From NCBI GenBank assembly GCA_038531315.1, contig JBCBBT010000017.1, forward strand, positions 1 to 59,588: a stretch of 59,588 nucleotides of DNA. Direction: 5' to 3'. This document shows, in pieces, positions 51,532 through 59,588 of the stretch; the first letter of the stretch is position 1, and every line of letters begins with the position of its first letter. The notes beneath the pieces were generated by a model that saw only the letters and a list, made by a program, of their open reading frames with translations, did no database searches and had not been told where the DNA came from. The stretch is from JAJFFW01 sp038531315 (GTDB lineage: Bacteria; Pseudomonadota; Alphaproteobacteria; Caulobacterales; Parvularculaceae). A program made the translations under genes and the position numbers.

Positions 51532-53922
51532 CTAATGGGTGACGACGGCGTCCGGGCCTTCGGTTTCTGACGGCGGCGCCGACTCGACCGGTTCGGTCCA
51601 TTCAATCGGCGTCAGCTTGCCGGTCAGCGCATGGCTCAGGACTTCGTCGACCGTTGTGACCGGGATGATATTGAGCTCATCCTTCACGTTGTCGGGGATC
51701 TCGGCGAGGTCTTTTTCATTCTCCTCCGGGATCAGGACCGTCTTGATGCCGGCGCGCAGCGCCGCGAGGAGTTTTTCCTTCAGCCCGCCGATCGCCAGCA
51801 CCCTGCCGCGCAAGGAGATCTCGCCAGTCATGGCGATATCCTTGTGGATTGGAATACCCGTCAGCACCGAGACGATCGCCGTCGCCATGGCGACGCCCGC
51901 GGACGGGCCGTCTTTCGGCGTTGCGCCCTCCGGCACGTGGATGTGGATGTCGGTCTTTTCAAAGACCGGCGGCTCGACGCCGAATTCCGTCGCCCGCGCG
52001 CGCACATAGGACGACGCGGCCGAGACGGATTCTTTCATCACGTCCTTGAGATTGCCCGTCGGCGTCATCCGCCCCTTGCCGGGCATCTTGACCGCCTCGA
52101 TGGTAAGGATATCGCCGCCGACCGACGTCCAGGCGAGCCCGGTGACGACGCCGACCTGGTCCTCGCCGTCGATTTCGCCAAAGCGATATTTCGGCACGCC
52201 TGCAAAATCATCGAGATTGTCCGCCGTCACCGTCACGGTTTCGGACTTTTTCATCTCAATATCGCGCACCGCCTTACGCGCGAGCCGCGCCACTTCGCGC
52301 TCCAGGTTCCGGACGCCGGCTTCGCGGGTGTACAAGCGAATAAGCGAGGTCAGCCCTTCATCGGTGAGCACCCATTCGTCGTCTTTGAGCCCGTGCTCTT
52401 TTTGCTGCTTCGGGATCAGGTGACGCTTCGCGATCTCCTTTTTCTCATCTTCCGTGTACCCCGGAATCCGGATGATCTCCATCCGGTCAAGCAACGGTTG
52501 CGGCATGTTGAGACTGTTGGCCGTCGTCACGAACATGATGTCGGAAAGATCGTAATCGACTTCCAGATAGTGATCGGCGAAGGTGGCGTTTTGCTCCGGA
52601 TCAAGCACCTCCAGAAGCGCCGACGACGGATCGCCGCGGAAGTCCTGTCCCATCTTGTCGATCTCATCGAGAAGGAACAGCGGGTTCGACTTCTTGGCTT
52701 TCTTCATCGACTGAATGATCTTGCCGGGCATCGAGCCAATATAAGTCCGCCGGTGGCCGCGGATCTCCGCTTCATCGCGCACGCCGCCGAGCGAGACGCG
52801 CACAAATTCGCGCCCCGTCGCTGCGGCGATCGATTTGCCGAGCGAGGTCTTGCCGACGCCGGGCGGGCCGACGAGACACAGGATCGGGCCTTTCAGCTTG
52901 TTCATGCGTTTTTGAACGGCGAGATACTCGATGATCCGTTCCTTGACTTTCTCAAGGCCGTAATGGTCGGCGTCGAGCTTATCCTGCGCCTTGTCGAGAT
53001 CGGCCTTGACCTTGGATTTGTTGTTCCACGGGATCGACAGGATCCAGTCCAGATAGTTGCGCACAACAGTCGATTCCGCCGACATCGGGCTCATCTGGCG
53101 CAGCTTTTTGAGCTCGCCTTCGGCCTTGGTGCGGGCCTCTTTGGAGAGTTTTGTCTTGGCGATCTTGTCTTCCAGTTCAGCAAGCTCGTCGCGGCCCTCA
53201 TCGCCCTCGCCAAGCTCCTTCTGGATCGCCTTCATCTGCTCGTTCAGATAATATTCGCGCTGCGTTTTCTCCATCTGACGCTTGACGCGATTGCGGATCT
53301 TTTTCTCGACCTGCAGGACGCTCATTTCGCCTTCCATCAGCGCATAGACTTTTTCAAGCCGCTCTGCGACGCCGACGACTTCAAGCAATTCCTGTTTTTC
53401 GGAAATCTTGATGTTGAGGTGCGAAGCCACCGTGTCGGCGAGCTGTCCGGCGTCGTCAATCTGGTTGATCGAGACGATGACTTCCGGCGGGACGCGCTTG
53501 TTCAGCTTCACGTAGGATTCAAACTGCGAAATCACCGAACGCGACAGACCTTCGATATCGGCGTCATCGTCTTCGACTTCCGCCGGGAAGCCGGCAACCG
53601 CCTCAAAATAGTCGTCCGTGCGGGTATATTCGGTAATCGATATCCGGCGCTCGCCCTCGACCAGCACCTTCACCGTGCCGTCGGGCAGCTTCAGTAATTG
53701 CAAAACCGAGGCGATGACGCCCACTTCATAAATATCTTCCGGGGAAGGATCATTGTCGCCGGCGTCTTTTTGAGCCACCAGCAAAATCTTCTTGTCGTTC
53801 TCCATGACGTTTTCGAGCGCCTTCACCGATTTGTCGCGGCCGACAAAAAGCGGCACGACCATGCTCGGAAAGACCACGATGTCGCGCAGCGGCAGAACGG
53901 GGTACGTTACGGGATCACTCAT
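51532..53922 (-). CDS. lon: ATP-dependent protease Lon
   Basis: 796 residues. N-terminal LON substrate domain (YPVLPLRDIVVFPSMVVPLFVG), coiled middle, AAA+ module (GPPGVGKTSLGKS Walker A, LFLLDEIDKMG Walker B), and a C-terminal Ser-Lys protease (KDGPSAGVAMAT with the catalytic Ser; Lys in GLKEKLLAALRAG). It degrades misfolded and regulatory proteins; in Caulobacter these include CcrM and DnaA. Start 53922 (MSDPVTYPVLPLRD) has AGGAGA upstream. The usual downstream hup (HU) gene is absent; a terminator and a siderophore receptor follow. Confidence 0.97.
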   Translation of the reverse strand: MSDPVTYPVLPLRDIVVFPSMVVPLFVGRDKSVKALENVMENDKKILLVAQKDAGDNDPSPEDIYEVGVIASVLQLLKLPDGTVKVLVEGERRISITEYTRTDDYFEAVAGFPAEVEDDDADIEGLSRSVISQFESYVKLNKRVPPEVIVSINQIDDAGQLADTVASHLNIKISEKQELLEVVGVAERLEKVYALMEGEMSVLQVEKKIRNRVKRQMEKTQREYYLNEQMKAIQKELGEGDEGRDELAELEDKIAKTKLSKEARTKAEGELKKLRQMSPMSAESTVVRNYLDWILSIPWNNKSKVKADLDKAQDKLDADHYGLEKVKERIIEYLAVQKRMNKLKGPILCLVGPPGVGKTSLGKSIAAATGREFVRVSLGGVRDEAEIRGHRRTYIGSMPGKIIQSMKKAKKSNPLFLLDEIDKMGQDFRGDPSSALLEVLDPEQNATFADHYLEVDYDLSDIMFVTTANSLNMPQPLLDRMEIIRIPGYTEDEKKEIAKRHLIPKQQKEHGLKDDEWVLTDEGLTSLIRLYTREAGVRNLEREVARLARKAVRDIEMKKSETVTVTADNLDDFAGVPKYRFGEIDGEDQVGVVTGLAWTSVGGDILTIEAVKMPGKGRMTPTGNLKDVMKESVSAASSYVRARATEFGVEPPVFEKTDIHIHVPEGATPKDGPSAGVAMATAIVSVLTGIPIHKDIAMTGEISLRGRVLAIGGLKEKLLAALRAGIKTVLIPEENEKDLAEIPDNVKDELNIIPVTTVDEVLSHALTGKLTPIEWTEPVESAPPSETEGPDAVVTH

Positions 53923-54306
53923 GAAATACTTTCTCCTGACATCTACGGGACCCCATGATTGGGCGCCCCGGCGCAGGCCCGCCCCTTTGCGCGCGGCTGC
54001 GCTCGGGAAACGAACGACGATCATTAGCGGACGATTCTCCAGGCAAGACCTGAACAATTCATCCCCAAACGACAACCGCCGCCTCCTGACAGCCGATCCT
54101 GACGGCTGGACAGTGGCGGCGAGCCGTCGAAGTATGTGGCGCGATCGGCGGGGGTTTCAAGACCCGCTCTCAGGCCCGCCTGCGCGTGCGCCTATGGAAT
54201 GTCTGTGAAATCAGCGCCTTAGCCGCGGGCCGCAAAAAGCCGCAGGCGCTCGCGCGTTAAACCATTGTCCGGGTCGCCGTCAGCCGCCCCGGGCGCAGCG
54301 CCATAA
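53923..54306. other. 384-base intergenic region clpX-lon
   Basis: Presumably holds the lon promoter on the minus strand. I see no gene, no strong hairpin and no confident sigma-32 site. Confidence 0.5.
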
Positions 54307-55599
54307 TCAGGCGCTGGCGTCGGCTTCGACTTTGTCTTCGCCGCGCTCTTCGTAGATATGGAGCGGGCTCGCCTGGCCTTCGACCACCTCGCCGTTGACG
54401 ACGACTTCCGCAACGCCTTCCAGCGTCGGCAGATCGAACATGGTGTCGAGGAGGATACCCTCCATGATCGAGCGCAAGCCCCGCGCGCCCGTTTTGCGCG
54501 CAATCGCCTTGCGGGCGATGGCGTGGGTCGCATCGTCGGTAAACGTAAGACGCACATCTTCCATCTCGAAAAGGCGCTGATACTGTTTGACGAGCGCATT
54601 TTTCGGCTGGGTCAGGATCTGAACGAGGGCGTCCTCATCGAGGTCCTCAAGCGTTGCAATCACCGGCAGGCGGCCGACAAATTCCGGGATCAGGCCGAAC
54701 TTCAACAGATCTTCCGGCTCGACTTCCTGAAGAATTGCGCCGATGCGGCGATCGTCCGGCGTTTTCACCTCGGCGTTAAAGCCCATGGACGTGCCCTCGC
54801 CGCGATTGGCGATGACCTTTTCAAGACCGGCGAACGCGCCGCCGACAATGAAGAGAATGTTTGTCGTATCGACCTGCAGGAATTCCTGTTGCGGATGCTT
54901 GCGCCCGCCCTGCGGCGGCACGGAGGCGACGGTGCCCTCCATGATCTTCAGCAACGCCTGCTGGACGCCCTCGCCCGAGACATCGCGGGTGATCGAGGGA
55001 TTGTCGGACTTGCGCGAAATCTTGTCGACCTCGTCGATATAGACGATGCCGCGCTGCGCGCGCTCAACATTATAATCAGCAGACTGAAGAAGCTTCAGGA
55101 TAATATTTTCAACATCCTCGCCGACATAGCCCGCCTCGGTGAGCGTCGTGGCATCCGCCATCGTAAAGGGCACGTCGAGAATGCGCGCAAGGGTCTGCGC
55201 GAGCAGCGTTTTACCCGAACCGGTCGGACCGACCAGCAGAATGTTCGATTTCGCCAGTTCGACGTCGTTGTTCTTTGTCGCGTGGTTGAGCCGCTTGAAG
55301 TGGTTATGGACGGCGACCGACAGCACGCGCTTGGCGTGCCCCTGTCCGATCACGTAATCGTTCAACACTTTGTGGATTTGCTGCGGGCTCGGCACGCCGT
55401 CGCCGGCCTTGACCAGCGAAGACTTCGATTCCTCGCGGATGATGTCCATGCAAAGCTCGACGCATTCATCGCAGATAAACACCGTCGGGCCCGCAATGAG
55501 CTTGCGTACTTCGTGCTGGCTCTTACCGCAGAACGAGCAATAAAGCGTATTCTTGCTATCGCCGTTTCCGCCGCCGTTCTTGCCGCCTACTTTGCTCAC
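54307..55599 (-). CDS. clpX: ClpX, ATP-dependent unfoldase of ClpXP
   Basis: 430 residues. N-terminal four-Cys zinc domain (CSFCGKSQHEVRKL, CDECVELC), then the AAA+ core: GPTGSGKTLLAQTLA (Walker A), IVYIDEVDKI (Walker B), and pore loops including GYVG (EAGYVGEDVEN) and RKHPQQEF. IPEFVGRLPVIATL and the sensor-2 KTGARGLRSI follow. The IGF-type ClpP-binding loop is likely in the KFGLIPEF region. GTG 55599 is chosen because the family N-terminus (M-S-K-..-GDSKNTLYCSFCG) aligns there; GTG 55605 is an alternative. It follows clpP on the same strand. Confidence 0.97.
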   Translation of the reverse strand: MSKVGGKNGGGNGDSKNTLYCSFCGKSQHEVRKLIAGPTVFICDECVELCMDIIREESKSSLVKAGDGVPSPQQIHKVLNDYVIGQGHAKRVLSVAVHNHFKRLNHATKNNDVELAKSNILLVGPTGSGKTLLAQTLARILDVPFTMADATTLTEAGYVGEDVENIILKLLQSADYNVERAQRGIVYIDEVDKISRKSDNPSITRDVSGEGVQQALLKIMEGTVASVPPQGGRKHPQQEFLQVDTTNILFIVGGAFAGLEKVIANRGEGTSMGFNAEVKTPDDRRIGAILQEVEPEDLLKFGLIPEFVGRLPVIATLEDLDEDALVQILTQPKNALVKQYQRLFEMEDVRLTFTDDATHAIARKAIARKTGARGLRSIMEGILLDTMFDLPTLEGVAEVVVNGEVVEGQASPLHIYEERGEDKVEADASA

Positions 55600-55935
55600 G
55601 CTCACTCCACTTCCTCGTCTCAAGCCGCCGGTCCGAAACCCCGGTCCATGAAGCAATTACGCGGCTTGTCTGTGCGCAGTTCGGCGGCCGACCCGCCTTC
55701 ACCGCATTTGTTCCTTAGCGTGCTTCGCCTTGAAGCCTAGCACAACCCGTTTAACGACGTGTTTCGACACGCATTTTTGACTTTACGCGACGCTGCACGA
55801 ACTGCGCCACCGCGCCGCAATCAATCGACCACACCAGCCGCCATGCAATCAAGCAACGAATTCGCGGCAAAAATACGGTCTAACATGGTTTCGGACCGAT
55901 TAACGCGGGCCGCAACGCCGCATCGGCGGCCGCCA
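55600..55935. other. 336-base intergenic region clpP-clpX
   Basis: Long enough for an independent clpX promoter. No gene, strong terminator or recognisable heat-shock promoter could be identified. Confidence 0.5.
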
Positions 55936-56574
55936 TTAAGCGCCGGCGGTGTCTTCACCCGGCACGGACCGCTTGTCCAAAACCTTGTCAATCAAGCCAA
56001 AATCGGTCGCTTCGGCCGGCGTCATGAAGTGATCGCGGTCGAGCGTGCGCTCAATTGTTTCGTAATCCTGACCGGTGTGGCCCACATAAATCTCGTTCAG
56101 CCGGCGCTTGGTCTCCAGAATATCCTGGGCATGGCGCTCAATATCGGAGGCCTGGCCCTGGAAGCCCGCGGACGGCTGATGGACCATGATCCGCGAATTC
56201 GGCAGGGAAAACCGCATGCCCTTTTCGCCCGCCGTCAAAAGCAGCGAGCCCATCGAGGCCGCCATGCCGATGCACATGGTCGAAACCGCCGGGCGGATGA
56301 ACTGCATCGTGTCATACATCGCCAGACCGGCCGAAACCGAGCCGCCGGGCGAGTTGATGTAAAACGAGATTTCTTTCTTGGGGTTTTCCGCCTCGAGGAA
56401 CAGCAATTGCGCCACAATCAGCGTCGAGACCTGATCGTTCACGGGACCGGAAAGGAATACGATATTTTCCTTCAGGAGCCGTGAGAAAATGTCGAAGGAA
56501 CGCTCGCCGCGGCTGGTTTGCTCGACAACCATGGGCACCAGTGTGTTCATGTAAATATCGTAGGGATCTTTCAT
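55936..56574 (-). CDS. clpP: ClpP protease subunit
   Basis: 212 residues. Serine protease of ClpXP/ClpAP: catalytic Ser in GMAASMGSLLL, His in RIMVHQPSAG, and Asp downstream in the ETIERTLDRDHFM region. MVVEQTSRGERSFDIFSRLLKENIVFLSGP is the conserved start after a short propeptide. The first ATG (56574) matches alphaproteobacterial ClpP (MRDP..YMN type). It stands between tig and clpX. Confidence 0.98.
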   Translation of the reverse strand: MKDPYDIYMNTLVPMVVEQTSRGERSFDIFSRLLKENIVFLSGPVNDQVSTLIVAQLLFLEAENPKKEISFYINSPGGSVSAGLAMYDTMQFIRPAVSTMCIGMAASMGSLLLTAGEKGMRFSLPNSRIMVHQPSAGFQGQASDIERHAQDILETKRRLNEIYVGHTGQDYETIERTLDRDHFMTPAEATDFGLIDKVLDKRSVPGEDTAGA

Positions 56575-56921
56575 TTGGTTCTCTTCATCTGTCGGGCCGC
56601 GTGCGCCGCGGATCGTTTTGGCGACGCCGGAACGGCCCGCCCTGAATACTCGCCTTCAATGCTCGCCTCTTTGGAATGGCGATTTGGTTAAGATAGTGTT
56701 GCCAGACCGCGGGACCATACCGGGCTTCAAGACCGCGCCGCCAGACGGCGGCGACCGTCTCACCTTAGCGACCGAGTGCTTAAGTGAGCGTTATACGCGG
56801 TGCGATCAAGCAAGCGATCAGCGCCGCTTTTTCCACAGGCGCACTTAAGCGCCAGCCGATCACGCAAGGGTCGGCCGCGAAACGGACGCGGAACGCTGGA
56901 GGGACCCGACAGGGCGGCAAT
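56575..56921. other. 347-base intergenic region tig-clpP with inverted repeat
   Basis: Contains a perfect 9-bp inverted repeat GCTTAAGTG (56778-56786) / CACTTAAGC (56842-56850), 55 bases apart. It presumably includes the clpP promoter. No gene is seen. Confidence 0.5.
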
Positions 56922-58283
56922 CTAGTCGTCTTCGCCTTCGGGGTCTTTCAGAAGATCGTCCTTGCTGACGGTCTTGTCGCTGACGTCGGCGCGCTCGAGG
57001 ATGTAGTCGACGACTTTTTCCTCGAACAACGGCGCGCGGATCTGCGCGATCGCCGCCGGGTTTTGCTGATAGAATTGCAGAACCTGCTGCGGGGAAATTT
57101 CCTGCCCCTGCATCTGCATCATTTGCGCCTCGCGCATCGCCTGCTGCTGGATCGCCTGCTGCAGCTCGTTCGAGGGGACCTCGATTTCCGCGCGCTTGCC
57201 GATTTCCGCGAGCACCAGGCCGAGCCGCACGCGCCGTTCGGCGATTGCGCGATATTCTTCTTTCAACTCGTCTTCAGACTTGTCTTTGTCTTCCTCGTCG
57301 CGCTCGGCGTTGGCGACCTGCGCCCAGATCTGGTCGAACTCGGCGTTGACCATGCCCTTGGGCAATTCGAAGTCATGGGCGTCGTCCAGCTTGTCGAGGA
57401 GCGCTCTTTTCACATGGCCGCGCGAGTGTTGTTTGTACTCTGATTCAATCCGCTCGGTGATGCGTTTTTTCAGATCATCAAGATTTTCAAGGCCGACTTT
57501 TTTCGCGAGTTCGTCGTCGACGCTCACCGCTTCGGCGGCTTTGACCTCATGGACTTTCACTTCGAAGACCGCGTCTTTGCCGGCAAGGTCGCCCGCATTA
57601 TAATCGTCCGGGAACGTTACTTTGACGTCTTTTTCATCACCGCTCTTTGCGCCGATCAGTTGATCTTCAAAGCCCGGAATGAATGAGCCCGAGCCGAGCA
57701 CAAGCTCATGGCCTTCGCCCGCGCCGCCGGGAAACTCTTCGTCGCCGAGCTTGCCCACAAAATCGATCACCACCATGTCGCCGTCTTCGGCTTTCGCGCC
57801 GTCTTTTTTGGCCGCGTACGATTTCTGACCTTCAGCGATATTATTGAGCGCATCATCGACATCGCTCTCCGGCACGTCCGCCACCGGGCGCGTCAGCGAC
57901 AGGCCGGCGACATCGGTCGGTTCGAATTCCGGCAGAATTTCAGCGTGTACGTCATATTCGAGATCGGCCTTGCCGGCGATCACGTCTTCCATGTCGCTTT
58001 TCAGATGCGGATGGGGATCGCTTGCGGGCTGCAGGTCGCGGTCGGAAAACGCCTTGCGGCTGGTCTCGACCACAAGCTCCTGGACGATTTCGCCCATCAT
58101 GCCCTTGCCGTACATCTTCTTCAGGAAGGAGACCGGCGCCTTGCCCTTGCGGAACCCTTTCAGGTGCACCTGACCTTTGATCTCTTCGAGCTTGGCGACA
58201 AGTTTTTCGTCCAACTCGCCCGCCGGCACTTTCACATTGAACTTGCGCTCCAGACCTTCGGCGCTGACTTCGGTGACTTCCAT
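56922..58283 (-). CDS. tig: trigger factor, ribosome-associated chaperone
   Basis: 453 residues. N-terminal ribosome-binding domain with the signature GFRKGKAPVSFLKKMYG, the FKBP-type PPIase domain (DMVVIDFVGKLGDEEF...LVLGSGSFIPGFEDQLIG), and a helical C-terminal arm with a Gln/Met-rich segment (QQAMREAQMMQMQGQE). It binds nascent chains at the tunnel exit. It is the first protein gene of the tig-clpP-clpX-lon block and follows tRNA-Leu by 94 bases. Confidence 0.97.
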   Translation of the reverse strand: MEVTEVSAEGLERKFNVKVPAGELDEKLVAKLEEIKGQVHLKGFRKGKAPVSFLKKMYGKGMMGEIVQELVVETSRKAFSDRDLQPASDPHPHLKSDMEDVIAGKADLEYDVHAEILPEFEPTDVAGLSLTRPVADVPESDVDDALNNIAEGQKSYAAKKDGAKAEDGDMVVIDFVGKLGDEEFPGGAGEGHELVLGSGSFIPGFEDQLIGAKSGDEKDVKVTFPDDYNAGDLAGKDAVFEVKVHEVKAAEAVSVDDELAKKVGLENLDDLKKRITERIESEYKQHSRGHVKRALLDKLDDAHDFELPKGMVNAEFDQIWAQVANAERDEEDKDKSEDELKEEYRAIAERRVRLGLVLAEIGKRAEIEVPSNELQQAIQQQAMREAQMMQMQGQEISPQQVLQFYQQNPAAIAQIRAPLFEEKVVDYILERADVSDKTVSKDDLLKDPEGEDD

Positions 58284-58377
58284 CTCGTAACTCTTCTTTG
58301 CGTCTGGCGATAAGGCGCCGGACTGTTTCGGGTCCCGCCGGCGCGATCAATCCTTCTGGCGCGGCGCGGCTTGCAAA

Positions 58378-58462
58378 TGGTGCGGATGAGAGGAATCGAA
58401 CCTCCACGGGTTGCCCCACTGGAACCTAAATCCAGCGCGTCTACCAGTTCCGCCACATCCGC
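58378..58462 (-). tRNA. tRNA-Leu (TAG)
   Basis: 85 bases on the minus strand. Acceptor GCGGATG/CATCCGC, a long variable arm (about TGGGGCAACCCG), anticodon stem CTGGA/TCCAG with loop TTTAGGT (anticodon TAG), T loop TTCGATT, CCA encoded. Confidence 0.97.
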
Positions 58463-58555
58463 CTGGCTGAAGCGCGGTTCTATAGCAGACAAAACGGCGA
58501 TGTCGAGCGGTCGAGCCGCCCCTTGCGCAAAACAAAACCGGAAACCGAAAATGCG

Positions 58556-59074
58556 TCACAGCCGCTTTTCGAACCACATGACGTCATGGAAGCGGCCGAA
58601 CTTGAAGCCGACCTCGTTCAGCGTCGCCACATGGGAAAAGCCGAACGCCTCATGGAGCGCGGCCGACGCGGCGTTCGGCGCAACAATTAGCGCGTAAGCG
58701 CGATGCAGGTCGGTGTCGGCGAGCGCCTCAAAGAGCCCCGCATAAAGCGCGCGGGCGACGCCGCGCCGGTGCGCCGCCGGCGCGACGAAGACGGAAGTTT
58801 TCACCGAGCGGCGATAGCCCTCGCGCGGGTCGAACGGCGCGGCGTTGGCGAACCCCACAAGCGCGCCCTCTTTCACGCCCCCGGCGTCATCTTGCGCCGC
58901 GGCGGCGACAAAAAGCGGATGGCGCGCATCGCCCGCCCGCGCCGCGATCCAGGCCTTGCGCGCATCGAGAGAATAGACCTCGGTCTCAAACGTCGCCGGC
59001 GATTGCTCAATAAAGGGGTTATAGATCGCATTGATCGCGCCGGCGTCCGCAATCGTGGCCTTTCTGACGATCAT
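58556..59074 (-). CDS. GNAT N-acetyltransferase, phosphinothricin-acetyltransferase-like
   Basis: 172 residues. It matches the PAT/YncA group: MIVRKATIADAGAINAIYNPFIE, SPATFETE, the acetyl-CoA loop VAPAAHRRGVARALY, and ALIVAPNAASAALHEAFGFSHVATLNEVGFKFGRFHDVMWFEK in pieces towards the end. E. coli MddA/YncA-type members acetylate methionine sulfoximine or sulfone. The natural substrate here is unknown. It is monocistronic, divergent from the repeat-protein gene. Confidence 0.9.
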   Translation of the reverse strand: MIVRKATIADAGAINAIYNPFIEQSPATFETEVYSLDARKAWIAARAGDARHPLFVAAAAQDDAGGVKEGALVGFANAAPFDPREGYRRSVKTSVFVAPAAHRRGVARALYAGLFEALADTDLHRAYALIVAPNAASAALHEAFGFSHVATLNEVGFKFGRFHDVMWFEKRL

Positions 59075-59221
59075 CTGCCTTGTCCCGTCTTTTGAAATAG
59101 CCCTCTGTCAGAGGACCGGCGCCGCGCCCAAACCCGCGACACGGCAAAAACTTTAGCCGGATTTGTCGCACCGCCGCAAAAAGCGATAGGATCGCCCGCG
59201 AGAGTGCGAGGGGCAGAGCAA

Positions 59222-59588
59222 ATGGCGAACAAGGATGACGGCGCGCCGCCGAAGGGATCGCAACCAGCGCGTGGAAAACCTGACGGCCCGAGGCCGGCGG
59301 CGGGCGGCGACGGCGAGGCGAGACCGGCGCAGAACCAGCCGGCCCCATCACCGCGCCAGTCGCCGCGCCAGTCGCCGAGCCAGTCGCCGAGCCAGTCGCC
59401 GAGCCAGCCGGCGCCGCCTGCCTCGCCCCCCGCCCCAACAACAGGGCCATCGATATCGAGCCAATCAACAACGGCGCGCGGCCCCGAGAATAAAGCGGGC
59501 CCGGCCAGCCCAGGCCGCGACGGCGGCCTAAACGAAAAAGGCCGCGACGGCGGCCTAAACGAAAAAGGCCGCGACGGCGGCCTAAACG
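59222..59588 (+). CDS. low-complexity repeat protein, 5' part only (partial)
   Basis: An open frame from ATG 59222 to the window end without a stop (122 codons). GAGGGG (59208-59213) is a well-placed Shine-Dalgarno. The product is disordered: MANKDDGAPPKGSQPARGK, then five SP(R/S)Q repeats encoded by a 12-bp tandem repeat, a Pro/Ala/Ser/Thr part, then GRDGGLNEK repeats encoded by a 27-bp tandem repeat. It resembles the N-terminal extension of a larger envelope or nucleic-acid-associated protein, but the domain part lies beyond the window. No family is recognised. Confidence 0.6.
   Translation, partial: MANKDDGAPPKGSQPARGKPDGPRPAAGGDGEARPAQNQPAPSPRQSPRQSPSQSPSQSPSQPAPPASPPAPTTGPSISSQSTTARGPENKAGPASPGRDGGLNEKGRDGGLNEKGRDGGLN
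59513..59588 (+). repeat. 27-bp tandem repeat with internal hairpin at window edge
   Basis: Two exact units (59513-59539, 59540-59566) and 22 bases of a third. Each unit contains the 16-base palindromic hairpin GGCCGC-GACG-GCGGCC followed by TAAACGAAAAA. The repeat runs to the last base of the window. Confidence 0.92.

Overview
The window is GC-rich bacterial chromosome, almost certainly from an alphaproteobacterium. The main evidence is gene order. On the minus strand murA, a DUF2948 gene, hisD, a UPF0262 gene, a low-molecular-weight phosphatase, infA, maf, a short RNase G and yacG follow one another. tig, clpP, clpX and lon form a second ordered block. A SUV3-like helicase, an S4 protein, a TerB-like protein, fdxA and a CarD gene form a third. 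All three are typical of Caulobacterales, Parvularculales and Rhodobacterales relatives. I cannot name the genus; a Parvularcula-like or Caulobacter-like organism is a guess. No prophage, insertion sequence, plasmid or CRISPR array is visible. The content is housekeeping with a few accessory inserts.

Layout. 1-4.6 kb: M23 lipoprotein, a small secreted protein, a GabT-type aminotransferase and a Tat-exported vanadium haloperoxidase. 5.3-11.9 kb: helicase, S4, TerB-like, ferredoxin and CarD genes, the last with a long histone-H1-like tail. 12.1-21.7 kb: a secreted Sel1/peptidoglycan-binding protein, a nuclease-like protein, and the penicillin-binding protein 1C / alpha-2-macroglobulin pair. 21.9-24.9 kb: tRNA-Arg followed by two tandem 84-bp copies carrying its 3' end, a cold-shock gene, a DUF697 membrane protein, a 99-base N gap and a glutathione S-transferase cut by that gap. 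25.2-30.4 kb: a FemAB/CelD-like acetyltransferase overlapping an exosortase-type O-glycosylation ligase, then RNase R. 30.4-37.7 kb: orphan PAS membrane sensor, aspartate aminotransferase, Dps, ELM1-like protein, a short-chain dehydrogenase and MetG.

38.0-41.6 kb is a probable zinc-uptake locus: a ZnuD-like TonB receptor with a Glu-rich loop, a small DUF2946-like protein, and a divergent ZIP permease, with a Zur-like site over a perfect -10 box. Between the two minus-strand genes lies a candidate structured RNA, a three-way-junction-like fold closed by a 12-bp stem. I regard this as the most interesting unexplained element in the window. 41.6-48.5 kb is the murA-to-yacG block. 48.7-51.5 kb: tRNA-Thr and a siderophore receptor behind a strong Fur box, plus a 10-bp-period tandem repeat. 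51.5-58.5 kb: lon, clpX, clpP and tig (protein quality control) and tRNA-Leu. The right end holds a GNAT acetyltransferase and the start of a low-complexity repeat protein that runs off the window inside a 27-bp tandem repeat.

All calls rest on reading translated sequence and motifs by eye; no database search was run. Start codons were shifted from the longest frame wherever a ribosome-binding site, signal peptide or family N-terminus argued for it.
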